Shown: positions 8,812-20,800 of the stretch, piece by piece
How positions within the stretch are numbered: the first letter of the stretch is position 1
Layout of the letters: every line of letters begins with the position of its first letter
Source of the DNA: Asterionellopsis glacialis
Lineage: Eukaryota; Bacillariophyta; Plagiogrammaphyceae; Rhaphoneidales; Asterionellopsidaceae
Assembly (NCBI GenBank): GCA_014885115.2
Contig: WKLE02001627.1
Span: 5,212 to 36,253, forward strand
Reading direction: 5' to 3'
DNA length: 31,042 bases
Program-made: the position numbers and the translations under genes
The notes under the pieces: generated by a model
Seen by the model: only the letters and a program-made list of their open reading frames with translations
Databases searched by the model: none
What the model was told of the DNA's origin: nothing

Positions 8812-9856
8812 ACAACTGCATAGAATGCCATTATACAGGGTCATGGCAAACATATGAGGTTATGTAGATATTAATGAAAAGAATCTTTAGGTTTGCAACA
8901 AATGTATAGTACCAGAGTACATAGGATGTAGGTGACAAAAGTTTTGTTGGGATTTCACTTCCTCCCCTGAAATAAAGACAAAAGGCTTCAATCTTTGTTA
9001 CTTCCAGGATGATCATTATCAAAGACCCTATGCTGTAAATACCACACTGTCTTGAAGTATGAAACAAAAAAACCTTGCTGGCTACCAGTAACTTTGATAA
9101 ATGAACAAAACAAGAATTGGTTGCTTTTCTCACAGATAACACTATTATAATAGGATCATCTGACAAACTGTACAATCTGTTACCATTGCAGACTGCCTTC
9201 ATATTTAAAGTCCCCAAACAAAATATTAATATACAAGGAGACACAACAAGAAAAGACTCTAGATTTATACAGTAATAATTATAGTTTAGTGTACTCGTAT
9301 TGAATGTACCTTTGGTTTTGTCCTTAGTATTAGTTCTTGTCTCTTTGTGTTCTTGTCTGTCTGTTAGGGAAAGAGATACCTGTACTGCTGTGTCAGTGGA
9401 TTTTAGATACCTATTCATGACCGAATTTTAAGTAGCACACTCTTTAAAAATAGTGAAATATATTGGTATTTGACAAACAAAAACAGAGTGTTCTTATTTT
9501 TTTATAAAAATCTGTCAGTCCTGTGTTGCCTTGGTCTTGCTGTCCTTGGCTTCATCCGTCTCGCAACTCACAACACTAACTCACTACCATGGTACGATTT
9601 CATTCATATCCGATGAATCATTAATGTATCACACCATCTCAATCTGTATCCTGATAGCTCTCTAGATTGGTCCATGGAAAACAATCTCCACAAACAAGTA
9701 AATAAGCAATCGCATTAGAGAGGTCTTTTATCTGTTTTGTTGCGACAAATAGCAGGAGACAGATCAAGGACAATACAGTAGCTGTCTCCTGGTCGAGGAC
9801 TTTTTGGAGCCCAAAGAGAGACAAAAAATAATCTACGAATTCAGATAAACAAAGCC
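8812..9856. other. Intergenic / TAF2 upstream region
   Basis: A 195-codon ATG frame on the - strand (8831-9418) shows no recognisable domain. It contains splice-like junctions (for example a TTTATTTCAG before GGGAGGAAG), so it may be intron and exon debris of the gene ending at 8063. The last ~400 bp before 9857 should hold the TAF2 promoter. I see no TATA box that I would call. Confidence 0.35.
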
Positions 9857-12800
9857 ATGTCTAATAAATCTGGAGGAACACCAATGAAGGCGGCGGCAAC
9901 AATTGCGACAACGCAAGCACCAACATCGAAGCCTAGGGTTAATGCAAGTGTTGGTTCTTCTGTACCATCATCATCAAACGTGGCTCCTAAAAATAACTCA
10001 GCATCGTTATCACCCAAGACTGCAACAACAAAAGATAAAATTAACAATGGCAAGAAAAGCAACAACAATGCTAACAACACTCACGACAATAAAAGCAAAA
10101 ATAGTCCCAAATTATCATCTTCGTCTACTGGAACTAAGATTAATATTAATACCAAAAACACTACTAAAACAGGTGGAAGTAGTAGTCGAAAGACTGCAGC
10201 AACGAAAACAGATCCAGCTATTCCTGCTGCAGCTGCTGATATTTCATTATGGCATCAACAAACAAGTCTATCGTTTTGTTATCTTGGTGATCTCATCAAT
10301 GGAAGTAGTAGTAGCCGTCATGGTAATACTGTAATCTTTCATCCTTCAAATTCAAATAATAACGGTTCAACACAACAACAACAACAACAACAACGCTGGA
10401 AATGCCAAGGAAAAACTACCCTTTATGTAACATGTGCAGCAAATACAAAACAATTAGCATTACATTTACGTTCAACCTGTAAAGTTCATCATGTGCAAGT
10501 AGAACAAGTCCAAGATGTCATTGAAAGTGCTAAATCTAGGACTACTCGAACACAACCGCCCTCATCATCATCGCCATTTCAACATGCAGATCCCTTACGT
10601 CATGTATTATTAAAACCACCTGAAACATTTGGTGATGTCGAATTCAAAAACATAGGTAAATACCGTGCTGATGCTGATTCACAATTTACAAGGAATGCAT
10701 CTGGTATGACATCTTCCTTGCGTGCTGCAAGTGTAGCAAGTCATATGGGTGAATTGCGTATCTCGTTGAAACAACCAAATCAACAAAAGGAAAAGAATAC
10801 TTCTACGACATATACAAAAGATCAAGTCGTCAATGCATGGAAAGAAGATATTTGTCAAACATGGAAACAACAAGAAGGAAAAACAGAAAATGAATTTGGT
10901 ATCGCTGTATCTCGAATAAAGGAACGCCTAGATGAACGTTCTCATGCAAGACGAAATGCAAGAACCGAATTAATTGCACAGCGTATGGCACAGGGAACGG
11001 CTTGTATGGATACTGACACGACATTAGCATTAGAAACAATCTCTTACAAAGTAACTGTAACCTATCAAGTCATGACACCTAATCATCTTTCTCAAGATAT
11101 AATGCATTTAGGCGGAATCCATTTTCTGTCATCACCATCAGCGCCATCGGCATCAGATGCAACAACACCACATGTCTATACAACAACAGGTGTTATTGGT
11201 GACCATGAAGGACCTAGATGTTGGGTACCATGTTTAGATTCAGCATCAGCAAAGCACCGCGCATCTCATGAATTGGTGATCAAGGTAACAGCACCTATGA
11301 AAGAAGGTTTAATGCCTGTAGGTTGTGGCGAAGATTATGGTTTACAAGAAACATTACTTCATGAATATACTAATACTAACAATGATGGTCAGTTAAGAAG
11401 CAGAACCACAAAACTGCAATTAGGACAATCACATGTCAATATGGTTCAAAAACAAATCCAACAACAGCAAGGACGTGATTCAAGTCGTAGCAATGGTAAT
11501 GGTACTATGCCACATCTGATTCCACCCGACGATGATTCTATTTCAAATTCAGAATCACGGTCATCCAGTAAAGACGAAAACACGAATAATACAATTACAA
11601 CTGATTCAATACTGGCAACATCTATTTGGATGTCAACTATATGGACACCTGTATCAGCAAGGTCCTTGGGATTTGCTGTGGGACCGTTTAAAACATTATT
11701 GGATCCTGAATATTATGAAGACGATGAGGATGAAGAAGATGAAAATCAAAACGATAATGATGTGGATGCGGATGCGGATGCGGATGAATCTCAAAACACC
11801 ACCACCAACAACAACAATAACAACAACAAGACCAACATAGCTTCCATCAATGGCGAAGGGATACGCCAATTTTACTTTGCACCCAAATATGAACGTAAAT
11901 TTCTTCATGCAGATGCAAATACAATGTTATTGTCACATGATACAGGTGATAATATTGAAGAAAATGGAAATGCCGGTGCCAATGATAGCGAGGAGGAGGA
12001 GGAAAAAATCGCCAGACCCGACTTTATTTTAACACCATTACGTCGCGAGCAACATGAATTATCAAAACAATTGGAACAAAGTGTCAATGTCGGGACAGTT
12101 GGTGTTCCTAACCGTGCCTTATCACTCATGAGAGATATACTAGCTTTACCTGCCTACAGGACAGCATCGTATACACAAATATGGATTCCAAATGCTGTAC
12201 ACGGTGGATCAACAAGTGGTGCTTTGCATACATGTCCCGAAGTATTACTAAATCCATTCTTAGGTGGTGCCATTATGGATTCGGCATTACTCCCACCTAT
12301 TGGACAGCGTTTGCCATATTATAATAGTGGACGCGCTTTGCAATTCTTACAAGCAAGAGCTGCCGTGCGTGGATGGATTACATCAGCGTTATCATTAGGG
12401 GAGAACGATGACATCGGATTCGGGTATATCTTAACATTATTTGAAGTTTTCATCATGTCAATTTATGAACGAGCTCATGGTGCACACGGAGAAGGTAAGG
12501 AAATACAACAAAAAATAAATCTGGGTTCAATCATTCATTGTTTACCCAAGCAGTGCGCTGAATTCTTTTTTTTTAAATTATGTATGCTTCAATGTTTCTT
12601 TGGTCTGTTTTACAGGAGGAGGCAAAGGCGGAGTGTTTTTTTGCAAAAAGCATGCCATGAGAAGTGGCTTGAACAGTCATAATCTCAACTTTCTTCCAGT
12701 TCCAAACTTTGAAGATGGAGAGCTTGATGCAGTCGTTGGAGGTGTCTTGGGTGCTTTACCGATAGGTTAGTTAACAAAATGGAAGAGACTTCGAGTTGGC

Positions 12801-15800
12801 GTATTTTCTCTTGTTATGTAGCTTCTATCAGAGTTGCTCATTATTTTTTTATTGTCTTAAACCAAAAACAGAGGACCACAATAACGACATGCTTGAGCGC
12901 ACAAACTCAAATGGTTCTGAATCACACACATCGGCCATGGACGAATTCACTGTCCGTCAGGTGCTGTTGAAAGACATTGTCGACACGCTCGAGCGAGGAA
13001 CGGATAAGGATAAAGCTGTTCCGCTCCCTTCTATGGGGTGGTTGGGATCGCACTTATCGTTGGCGTTCTTATCAAGTAATTCAACCTCCAGCAGTGCGGT
13101 TGGTTGTGGTGCTTTGGAGTTGGTTCATCCTGTGGGAGGCCTTGTATATCGAACTTTAAAATGTGAACTGTTACGGCGTGTTTTGGAGGGACGAGCAGGC
13201 ATTGCCAATGTGATTCGTGTCATTCGAGCTGCGTTCATTGCATCACACCTTGCGGATATAGGTGAAACAGAACTCAAGGTACCCGAACCACATGAGAAAA
13301 GTCGTAAAGAAAGCCACGAGAAAAAGTTCGAGGAAAAGAAGCAAATCGAGAAGGCCCCCAAAGCGCCCTTCCTCGTCTGTGTCAAAGAACTTTTGAAGAA
13401 GAATGGGTTGACCCATACGCTATTCATCCGAGCACTTCGTATCCTGGCTGGAAGAATTCGTGAACCTCATCTACTTGGGACATTTGTAGATGTTGAACGG
13501 GAGACAAGAGACGTAAGAACTCACAGGCAATTAGTTGAACCGGAGGGATTTCCAAATTCATATGTCCGTGGAGCGTCGGAATTATATCTTCGTGTAGGTG
13601 CACATGTAGAACCGGCAGGTGGAGCAGAAGGAGGCGCGGCACACACCCAGGCTTCCACTGCTGCTCCCAAGGGCCTTCAGCTTCATGTATTTGCAGAGCC
13701 TACAATTCCGGAGGGTGGTATTGCTTTTGGTGGTCCCATCACAATCCGAGTAGTTGAAAATGGAGGCCAGCTGCGAGAATTTGTGAGAACGTTAAAAGCT
13801 AATGGAAGCCGTTGTGATTGGGGACCCATTTCCCTTCATGCAAAAGTGGTCACAGATGCAAAGAAACAAACAGCTGCTGCGGGCACCATTGAAAGCGGTG
13901 CTGGCAAGTCCAGCAGTGGCGCTGGATCTGGTAAAACCGATACGTCGGCGCAAAATACACCAAAATCGTTGCTGGAAACAACACCAGCAAGTAGAGCTTT
14001 CAACAATGCAAGACTTCATGGGGCTGGTTATCAAGCAATTGAACTAATACGGCTTACCAATTGTACGCCACTATTGTGGCTTCGCGTGGATCCAAATGGT
14101 TTGTATGGAGGGCGCATATCTGTTTTCCAACCAGATGCTTGCCTTGCTGAGCAGCTTTTCCATGACGGTGACGCAGGAGCCCAAATTGACGCGCTTCGTT
14201 GTCTTGCAGAACGACCAGTTCGTATCCAAGGTTCAGTAAAAGTTACAGCTGTCCACGATGTACCCATTTCTGAACTCCCAGTTCGCGTCCTGGGTGACTG
14301 CCTCCGAGGTTCACCCGCCCTTTACAATAACTTACCACACACGGCATCTGTCCGCGCACAAGCAGCCCTGGCGATTGCGCAGTGGCAAAACGTGAGTCTT
14401 TCATAAGTGACGGAAATAATGTTTTTTTTTAAATCTTTTCTAAATTCTGTTTGTTTGTTTGTTTGTTTGCTTATTTGTTTGTAGAACAAAGCCCCAGTTT
14501 CAAAAGATGCAGTGGATTCTTGGCTCGGAGCTAATTTGTTGATTCAATACTTCAAGGAGCGTCATTACAATAATGACATCATAATGCCAGTGAGATTCAC
14601 AAGACTGGTTTTGAAGAAGAACGAAGCCGAATTACGACAGACTGCCCATCAGAACGAGAGTGGATCTAGCAATGATCCGTCTCGCATTGATGATGCTTAT
14701 CAGTACCTCGATACTATTGACGACGAATTAGAAAGAGCTGCTGCTATGGAAAAAGCTGAAGATGTTGAAATTGAAGAAGATGAAGAGTATAGGGTTCGTT
14801 CGGCGGTCATCACAGCAATTGCTTCTATACGTGCCAAAGATGGATTGACTCCCAAAATCGTGCTGCATTTTTTGGAGGCTATTCTCATTTCTGACGATGC
14901 ATCCTTGGTAGCAAAGGTTATATCACCGAACGAAGAAGGCCTATTGCGTCGGAAACGTCGGAAGATGAAGAGTCAAGATAGCGATGCAGCTGATACCGAG
15001 GCGCAATTGACCGTGAACGAACTGAGTTTAGCATCAAAATTATCGTATGTTCCAAGTGTGCTTTTGGCCGATGTTTTACTTGCGCTCTGTCATGTCAACG
15101 CAAGGCCGGCCATTATTGAGGACCCATCTACGGGGAAACCAGTACAATCAAAGGGGAAACACCCTGTACTCCCCTTGATCGAAGCTTGCAAAAAATGGCT
15201 AGATTGGGAACTATATCGGGAAAGCATTAGAATCGAAACGGAAGGGGAGACAATGACCGGTATTGGCAGTGGATGTCATTCACCGATTGCTGCATGCGCC
15301 ATTACCGCTCTTTCTTCCCTCATTATACTACGACAGAGCACAACTGATCCTCCAGAGACTAAGACGGATGTAAAAGGCACAGCAACGGCTGGTACGAAGC
15401 GTAAGAGAGGTACACCCGATGGGTTGGAAGATGCTGTAAGTCAATTTTCTGTCGCAAACGGATGGTGTTGGGATGCTGTACTGTTATTTTCTGCAGCACT
15501 CACATTGGTTCTTTTGGTCTTGATCTCCTCCCCACAGACGACAGCTCAATTTTACATTGATATTTTTGATGGCAAACCGCATCGATCAGATGCAACAAGG
15601 GCTGCCTGTGCTCAGGCAGTGGCATGTATTTGCTGTGCTGCGGAAAGGTTTGAACAAAAAGGCGTCGAACCGGTGGGACTTTTGACTGGACTGGAATTCC
15701 TTTTGGAAAGAATTTTGGGTATGTGTTACGAAGATAATTTATTGTTTCCGTTTGCATGCCCTATCAAACACTTTTGGTCTCCCGTGTGTACTTACAACTC

Positions 15801-16739
15801 TTACTTTCGCTATTTTTTATTTTACAAACTCAAATAGAACCAGCAACATCTCCTGGGCTCAGACAAACCCTTGCATTACTGATGCTTGACACATGTACCG
15901 GTAAGGTATGTTCAATGCAAAGAGTTGGAGCGATTGCAGGCCGGGGGGACCTTTGTACCTCGGGTGCCCGATTTATGTGCGGCCCACTTGGAGCTGGCAA
16001 TGGAGGCGATAACGGAAGCGCCCTACTAGTGTCTGCTACAGAATATGCTTTCCCCGCTGCAAATGCTGTAAACGACGGTGCCCGCTGGGGATTGAAACGA
16101 TTGAGTAGGGCAGGAAGAGACGAAACAGATAGCAAAAAAGTTGTGGTCAGAATTGCCAAGTTTGCAACGAAGCTTTGGAGGACGATAAATGGTGATCCTT
16201 GTTCTTTCGATGATTCTGGTTCTAATTTTTACCCTGTTGATGGTTTGAACGGTGTTACCTCGGAAGACTGCCATCTTCGGTGTACATTACTTTCCCTCTG
16301 GCAATGGCTATGGCCAAATGCTTGCTATGCAGTCATGCGGGTGCAAATGTGGCGATCACTCGATACGGAATTAGAAGACACTGAAGCAAGTGAGGTGATT
16401 CTTATGACGGAGTCAGAACGCAAAAAAAATAGTTCGGAGGATGCCTCCTTTTCTAATCTCAACAAAATTGTGGCATCTGAGATTGATCGTCAAGCATGGC
16501 GCGGAGATATGTTCGCAAAATCCTACGACTATCATTTGGCAGATAAGCAAGGGACGCCAATTGTCAAAGATATGAACGACCAGGGCACGGAACAACCACT
16601 CCCTCCGGTCAAAAGAGATAATGCTTTCAAACAAGGTGGTTGGATCGCATCATCGGCGCAACAGAGGAGAGCAACTGCCTTGGACGGTGGTACTTTTGTA
16701 ACCAAGCTTCGCCTCAAAGTTGGGTCAGCGTCTTCGTAA
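9857..16739 (+). CDS. TAF2: TAF2, TFIID subunit 2 (six exons)
   Basis: TAF2 is the large TFIID subunit that contacts initiator DNA; it has an M1-aminopeptidase fold without catalytic residues. My exons are 9857-12494, 12616-12765, 12872-14391, 14485-15435, 15538-15718 and 15838-16739. All junctions are GT-AG and they join to 2113 codons in frame. Residues 1-130 are S/T/N/K-rich. The M1-like N-domain begins near 135, with GPRCWVPCLDS at 452-462 (the M1 PCxDE block) and SLGFAVGPFKTLLDP at 603-616. No GAMEN or HEXXH is found where the active site would be (around 780-800). Acidic, Asp-Ala and Asn-run inserts lie at 620-660. PLLWLRVDP at 1329-1337 matches the signature before the HEAT-like C-domain in animal TAF2. 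It is longer than human TAF2 (about 1200 residues), mainly through low-complexity inserts. The ATG at 9857 is the first in frame. Confidence 0.9.
12495..12615 (+). other. TAF2 intron 1 (121 nt)
   Basis: The donor is GTAAGG and the acceptor TTTTACAG, with stops in the read-through frame. It splits a Gly codon after the first base. The joined reading continues into a GGKGGVFFCKK block. Confidence 0.85.
12766..12871 (+). other. TAF2 intron 2 (106 nt)
   Basis: The donor is GTTAGT and the acceptor CAAAAACAG after a T-rich tract. It interrupts a codon after the first base and joins ...GALPI to EDHNNDM. Confidence 0.8.
14392..14484 (+). other. TAF2 intron 3 (93 nt) with (GTTT)n tract
   Basis: The donor is GTGAGT and the acceptor TTTGTAG, in phase 0. 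The 3' half is a tetranucleotide (GTTT)n microsatellite that serves as the T-rich tract before the acceptor. Confidence 0.85.
15436..15537 (+). other. TAF2 intron 4 (102 nt, stop-free, in frame)
   Basis: The donor GTAAGT is perfect, and the acceptor CTCCTCCCCACAG follows a pyrimidine tract. The length is a multiple of three and the frame is open through it, so unspliced RNA would add 34 residues. The read-through peptide is hydrophobic (LLFSAALTLVLLVLISSPQ), as expected of a translated pyrimidine tract and unlike its hydrophilic flanks, so I treat it as an intron. Confidence 0.72.
15719..15837 (+). other. TAF2 intron 5 (119 nt)
   Basis: The donor is GTATGT and the acceptor AAATAG after a T-rich run. 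It splits a codon after the first base and joins ...FLLERIL to EPATSPGLRQ, restoring a HEAT-like helix pair. Confidence 0.85.
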
Positions 16740-16762
16740 AATTTTCTGCCATAGATTCATAA

Positions 16763-16909
16763 CCATGTTCTATCAAACCGAGAAAAGAACCATCTTCTAT
16801 TGAAATACGCAGAAGATTAGTACCATCCTATGTTAACATGATGCAACGCCAAATCAAACAGCAGCAAAATCATAATTCGAATCGTAGCACTAGTACACAT
16901 AATATATGA
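16763..16909 (+). pseudogene. Possible TAF2 exon-1 fragment (degenerate duplicate)
   Basis: Between stops, this short frame reads ...SYVNMMQRQIKQQQNHNSNRS..., which resembles TAF2 residues 525-546 (SHVNMVQKQIQQQQGRDSSRS, nucleotides from 11435). By hand the ungapped DNA match over about 62 bp from 16832 is roughly 70 percent. It lies only ~90 bp beyond the TAF2 stop. It looks like the remnant of a partial tandem duplication, though Gln-rich sequence can mislead. It is too short and broken to be a gene. Confidence 0.45.
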
Positions 16910-17824
16910 ATCTCACTAAAAATTAGTTATTCTTTTAATTTTTATCTTTCTCAAAAAGACGACCAGCTCCTTCTTCCCTTAAATATCTCACCATGTGAGG
17001 CTAATTTCTACTTCTGTCTCGCCTTGTTTTTTCCCTTGTTTATCGCTTTCATTGTCTAACGGATCAACTTCGTTGTTTTTGAGAGCACTGCGACTGCCTC
17101 TTTTGTTGAGAGGTTTTCTCCTTTATTGCATTGATTGTCTGAAGGATCTACTTCTTTCTTGCGAGACCTGCGGTTGCGTCTTATTTCCGAGGGCAAGTAC
17201 CGGTACCTCCTGTACCACAGCAACACAGAATTTCAAAATTTTGAGGAGGGAAGTCATGGGTTACCGTTATCTTTCACACTTTCCATCCAGTTCCATCGAC
17301 CTTGTTAGATTGCTGTTTCCATATTTGATCATTGATTGCGATGCTATCTTGTTTGAATTATCCATTGGTTGGGTTGGGTATGTAGGTGATGATATTTGAT
17401 TGGTGATGCAATGGATGCGAGAAAATGAATGGCTTATGTTGTCCCGAATGTAAATATCTTGTAATTTGTCCGTGGTAGGTGCAATGTGGAGACCCTTTGG
17501 GAGTGGAGACGGGGGACCCGCGTCACAAAGCAGGTATGCTTCGAAGGAAATGGGGATAGACGATGTTGACTCCAGGCTAGGGCTGGTGTAAACAAGGATG
17601 AGCTAGAATGGAGCTACAGCACTTCGACTCATAGTTGGGTGTTGTTAAATTGTTCGTAAGGCCCACCAAAAGAGCGGGGAGCAAACACTTTTCGTGGTGC
17701 AGCATACGTAATGAAAACTGCCCACGATGATTTATATTGTCGATGTCATGATTGAATGCGCAATTCGATATTATTCATTCTTTCTAAAACTAATGGTATT
17801 TATTTTGATGTAACCTATGTGTGT
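16910..17824. other. Intergenic between convergent TAF2 and GLE1
   Basis: There is no supported gene. It contains a GTACCGGTACC cluster at 17197-17216 and a degenerate direct repeat at 17027-17194. The 134-codon frame at 16995-17399 starts at GTG, is Leu/Ser/Phe-rich and overlaps the repeat, so I do not call it. Confidence 0.5.
17027..17194. repeat. Degenerate tandem repeat, two ~84-bp units
   Basis: Unit 1 (about 17027-17113) and unit 2 (about 17114-17194) share TTGTCT-A-GGATC-ACTTC, then a GAGA-CTGCG-TGC-TCTT core and a closing GAG-G. In different frames the two read as similar peptides (LSNGSTSLFLRALRLPLL and LSEGSTSFLRDLRLRLIS), so they may be copies of an old coding module. Confidence 0.5.
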
Positions 17825-20800
17825 TTAGGATTGATGCGAAAAATTACAATTGGCACCATTTCGACATGTTCCTTGAGCAAAGAATCTACACTTTGGTCGA
17901 TTGTCTGTGCCCCCACCACCGAATGAAGTAGACTGTGAGGTTTTGTCTCCTCCTCCAAATCCACTAATACTCCCTCCAAAGGGTGTCGATTGATTATTTC
18001 CAAAACTTCCTCCTCCACTGCCACCCCCAAATGGATTTGGTGGTGCATTGCCTCCGAATGCACCATTGCCCCCGAAAGAATTGGATTGACCCGAACCGTT
18101 ACCGCCGCCCGTTTCATGTGAAAATTTGCAGTTGGCCCCATTTCGACATGATCCTTGCAGAAAGAATTTGCAAGGGCCTTTCTTACCACCGTTGGCATTG
18201 TCGGCGCCCCCACCAAATGGTGTAGACTGCTGCGACTGCGTATTATTTCCACCAAATGGCGCCGGTTGGGTAGTGCTTCCAAACGGGTTTATCTGCGAAT
18301 TTGCACCGCTTCCGCCACCAAATGGCTGTTGCTGTGCATTAGTGTTGCCAAACGGTGTGTTGCGTGTATTCCCCCCTCCTCCGAATGGATTAGTACTCGT
18401 TGTATTTCCACCGCTAATAGATTGTCCACCACTAGTTTCACCAAAAGGAGAAGGATTGGCATTTGCAGATTGGCCGAATGGGCTTGGATTGGATGTCCCA
18501 GAACCACTATTACCTCCAAAGGGACTTGGATTGGATTGACCAAAGGGTGTAGATGACATACTGTTATGTCCTCCATCACTACCAAACGGATTGGATGAAT
18601 TTACCGCGCTGATATTTTGGTTCTGTCCTATTCCTCCCCCCCCTCCACCACCGCCGAATGGACTTGCCCCTGAATCTCCGAACCCTCCAGATTGACTATT
18701 CGTTGAGATACTGCTACTAGAACGTCCAAAAGGGTTTGACTGTGAGTTACTATTTTGCGACTGCTGTTGATTTGACGCCCCTGAGCTACCAGAACCAAAT
18801 GGATTATGAAGGTGACTATTGGTGTACGAAACATTACTGGAGTCATTGGCATTAGCCATGTTCTCACCGCCACCACTCAAGTCATGAGAAAATTTGCAAT
18901 TGTCGCCATGTCGACAATTACCATTCGCAAAATATCTGCATATTTGTTTCCCACCGCTACCCCTACCAGCGGGATTTTCATAAGTGCCACCTCCTGAATT
19001 CCCAGCTGAAGCTGCCGCAGCTGCTTCAACTTTTGCAGCCTTCACAGCAGCAGCTTCGACTGCAACTTGTTCTGTAATAGCACCACCATCATATAAATCT
19101 GGAACAGCACCATCAGGGACCTTCGATTGAAACCCGTTGAAACCATTTTCCAATAATTTCTTTAATCGTGTGGCACTTGGTTGCCCAATTGTTCCTTCGT
19201 CTAATCGATGTATAATGTCATCCATAATTTTGCTTAGATGCGTTTGAAATTGATCAGGGTACTTGTGTGATAGCATGTGACCTGTCCCCGTCAAGAAGGA
19301 TACAAGGACAGGTGCGGTCAACAGGGGTAGTGGTTTTTGTTGGGGTGGCAGTAGTCCAAGGAAACGTTCTAACCAATCAACGGCACCTTTGTGACCACCC
19401 AATAAATTGTGGTTTTCAGGTTTGGACGCCATAATATTGGCAACAATCGATATCAATCCTTCTGTACGACTTAGGAATCGTTCAAAAGTTTCATATTCAC
19501 CAGTTGATTCATTTTTCAGCATACCCAAACTTTCCATAAGTTCTGTTTCTGATGCATCTGGTGATGGATGGGGCAACGTTGGGATAGCCGTTGGGCACTT
19601 TGTATAAATATGTGCAGCCAATATTGGCACAATTTCCTTAGCTTGTGTCGATACTTCTGTAAGCATGGCCGCCAAGGGAAATCCATCCCCACGTGTCCCA
19701 TTGAAACTTTCCGCTTGAACACGTACCATGACATTGCTTGCCAATAAATCTAACAAGTACCGTTTACCCCGTGCCATATCTGATGTAAATTCGCCATTGC
19801 CGGATTGGATTTGTTGTTTGATATGTTCATCGTGTGACCGTGCTTCCAATATAACCTTATTTACATCTTCTGCTACCGATTGGACCTTTTGAGTATCATG
19901 AGATAATGTGTTTATTTTCCCGGCAACAGTCTTTTTCATTTGGAATCTACGCTTTTTCACATGTGGCGATTTGGAAGATTCAAATGGCTTTACAGATTCC
20001 CGTAATTCAGCCAATTTAGATACAAGTTTTTTCGCCTTGGTGACATATTCAGTCTTTTTCAAAAGAACCTCCTGCTCCTTACGTTGCTGCGCCTTTATTT
20101 GTTCCTCCTTTTCCTGCTTTTGACGTTGTTGTTCTTCTTGCTGGGCCCTGATTTGTTCTTCTTTTTGTAGCTTTTGTTGTTGTTTTTCTTTTTCCACAGC
20201 CTCCCGATCTATTCGTTCTTGTTCTTCTTTCTGTTGTTGTGCCTTTATCAAATCCTGTTCTTTCTTTTCAATTTGTTGCGCTTCCTTCAAAGTTTGGTCC
20301 AATAACATTTTCAATCCCTTCACAGCATCCTTGTTTTGCTGATACAACCGCATCTTTTCTTCTTTGGCTTCCTTCTTGATTTGTTCAAGATGGATAGATA
20401 CTGTACGAGTTAATTCCCACATTCGTCGTCCAGGATCATTCTCAACGTCCTGCTGCTGTTGTTTTTGTGGAAATGCAGTATTTGGGTCAACTATAGATGC
20501 AGCTTCAAGGAGTTGTGTCAATTTATCTACACCACTATCGTTTTGGTTCTGGTTTTGGGATGATTTCTGGTACTGATCTTGAATTTCATATTTCACAAGT
20601 GATTGTATTGGAGCTGTATGGGAACTTGTATATGATTCAATGGGTGGAAAAGATTGTTCATGCCACGATGAATGCGAAATGGGATATCCCACAGCTTGAG
20701 TATTGTGATGACGACGATGAGGTGTTATCTTTTTATCAGAAAATGGAGTTACAAGTTCTCCTTGATTCATTGCGTTGGATTTGAATTCTACATGATTTTC

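Noticed and set aside
8831..9418. 195-codon ATG frame on the - strand
   Set aside because: It shows no recognisable domain or motif, composition is AT-driven, and splice-like sites inside suggest intron/exon debris, not a gene of its own.
16995..17399. 134-codon + strand frame in the TAF2-GLE1 gap
   Set aside because: It starts at GTG, is Leu/Ser/Phe-rich without a domain, and overlaps a degenerate DNA repeat.
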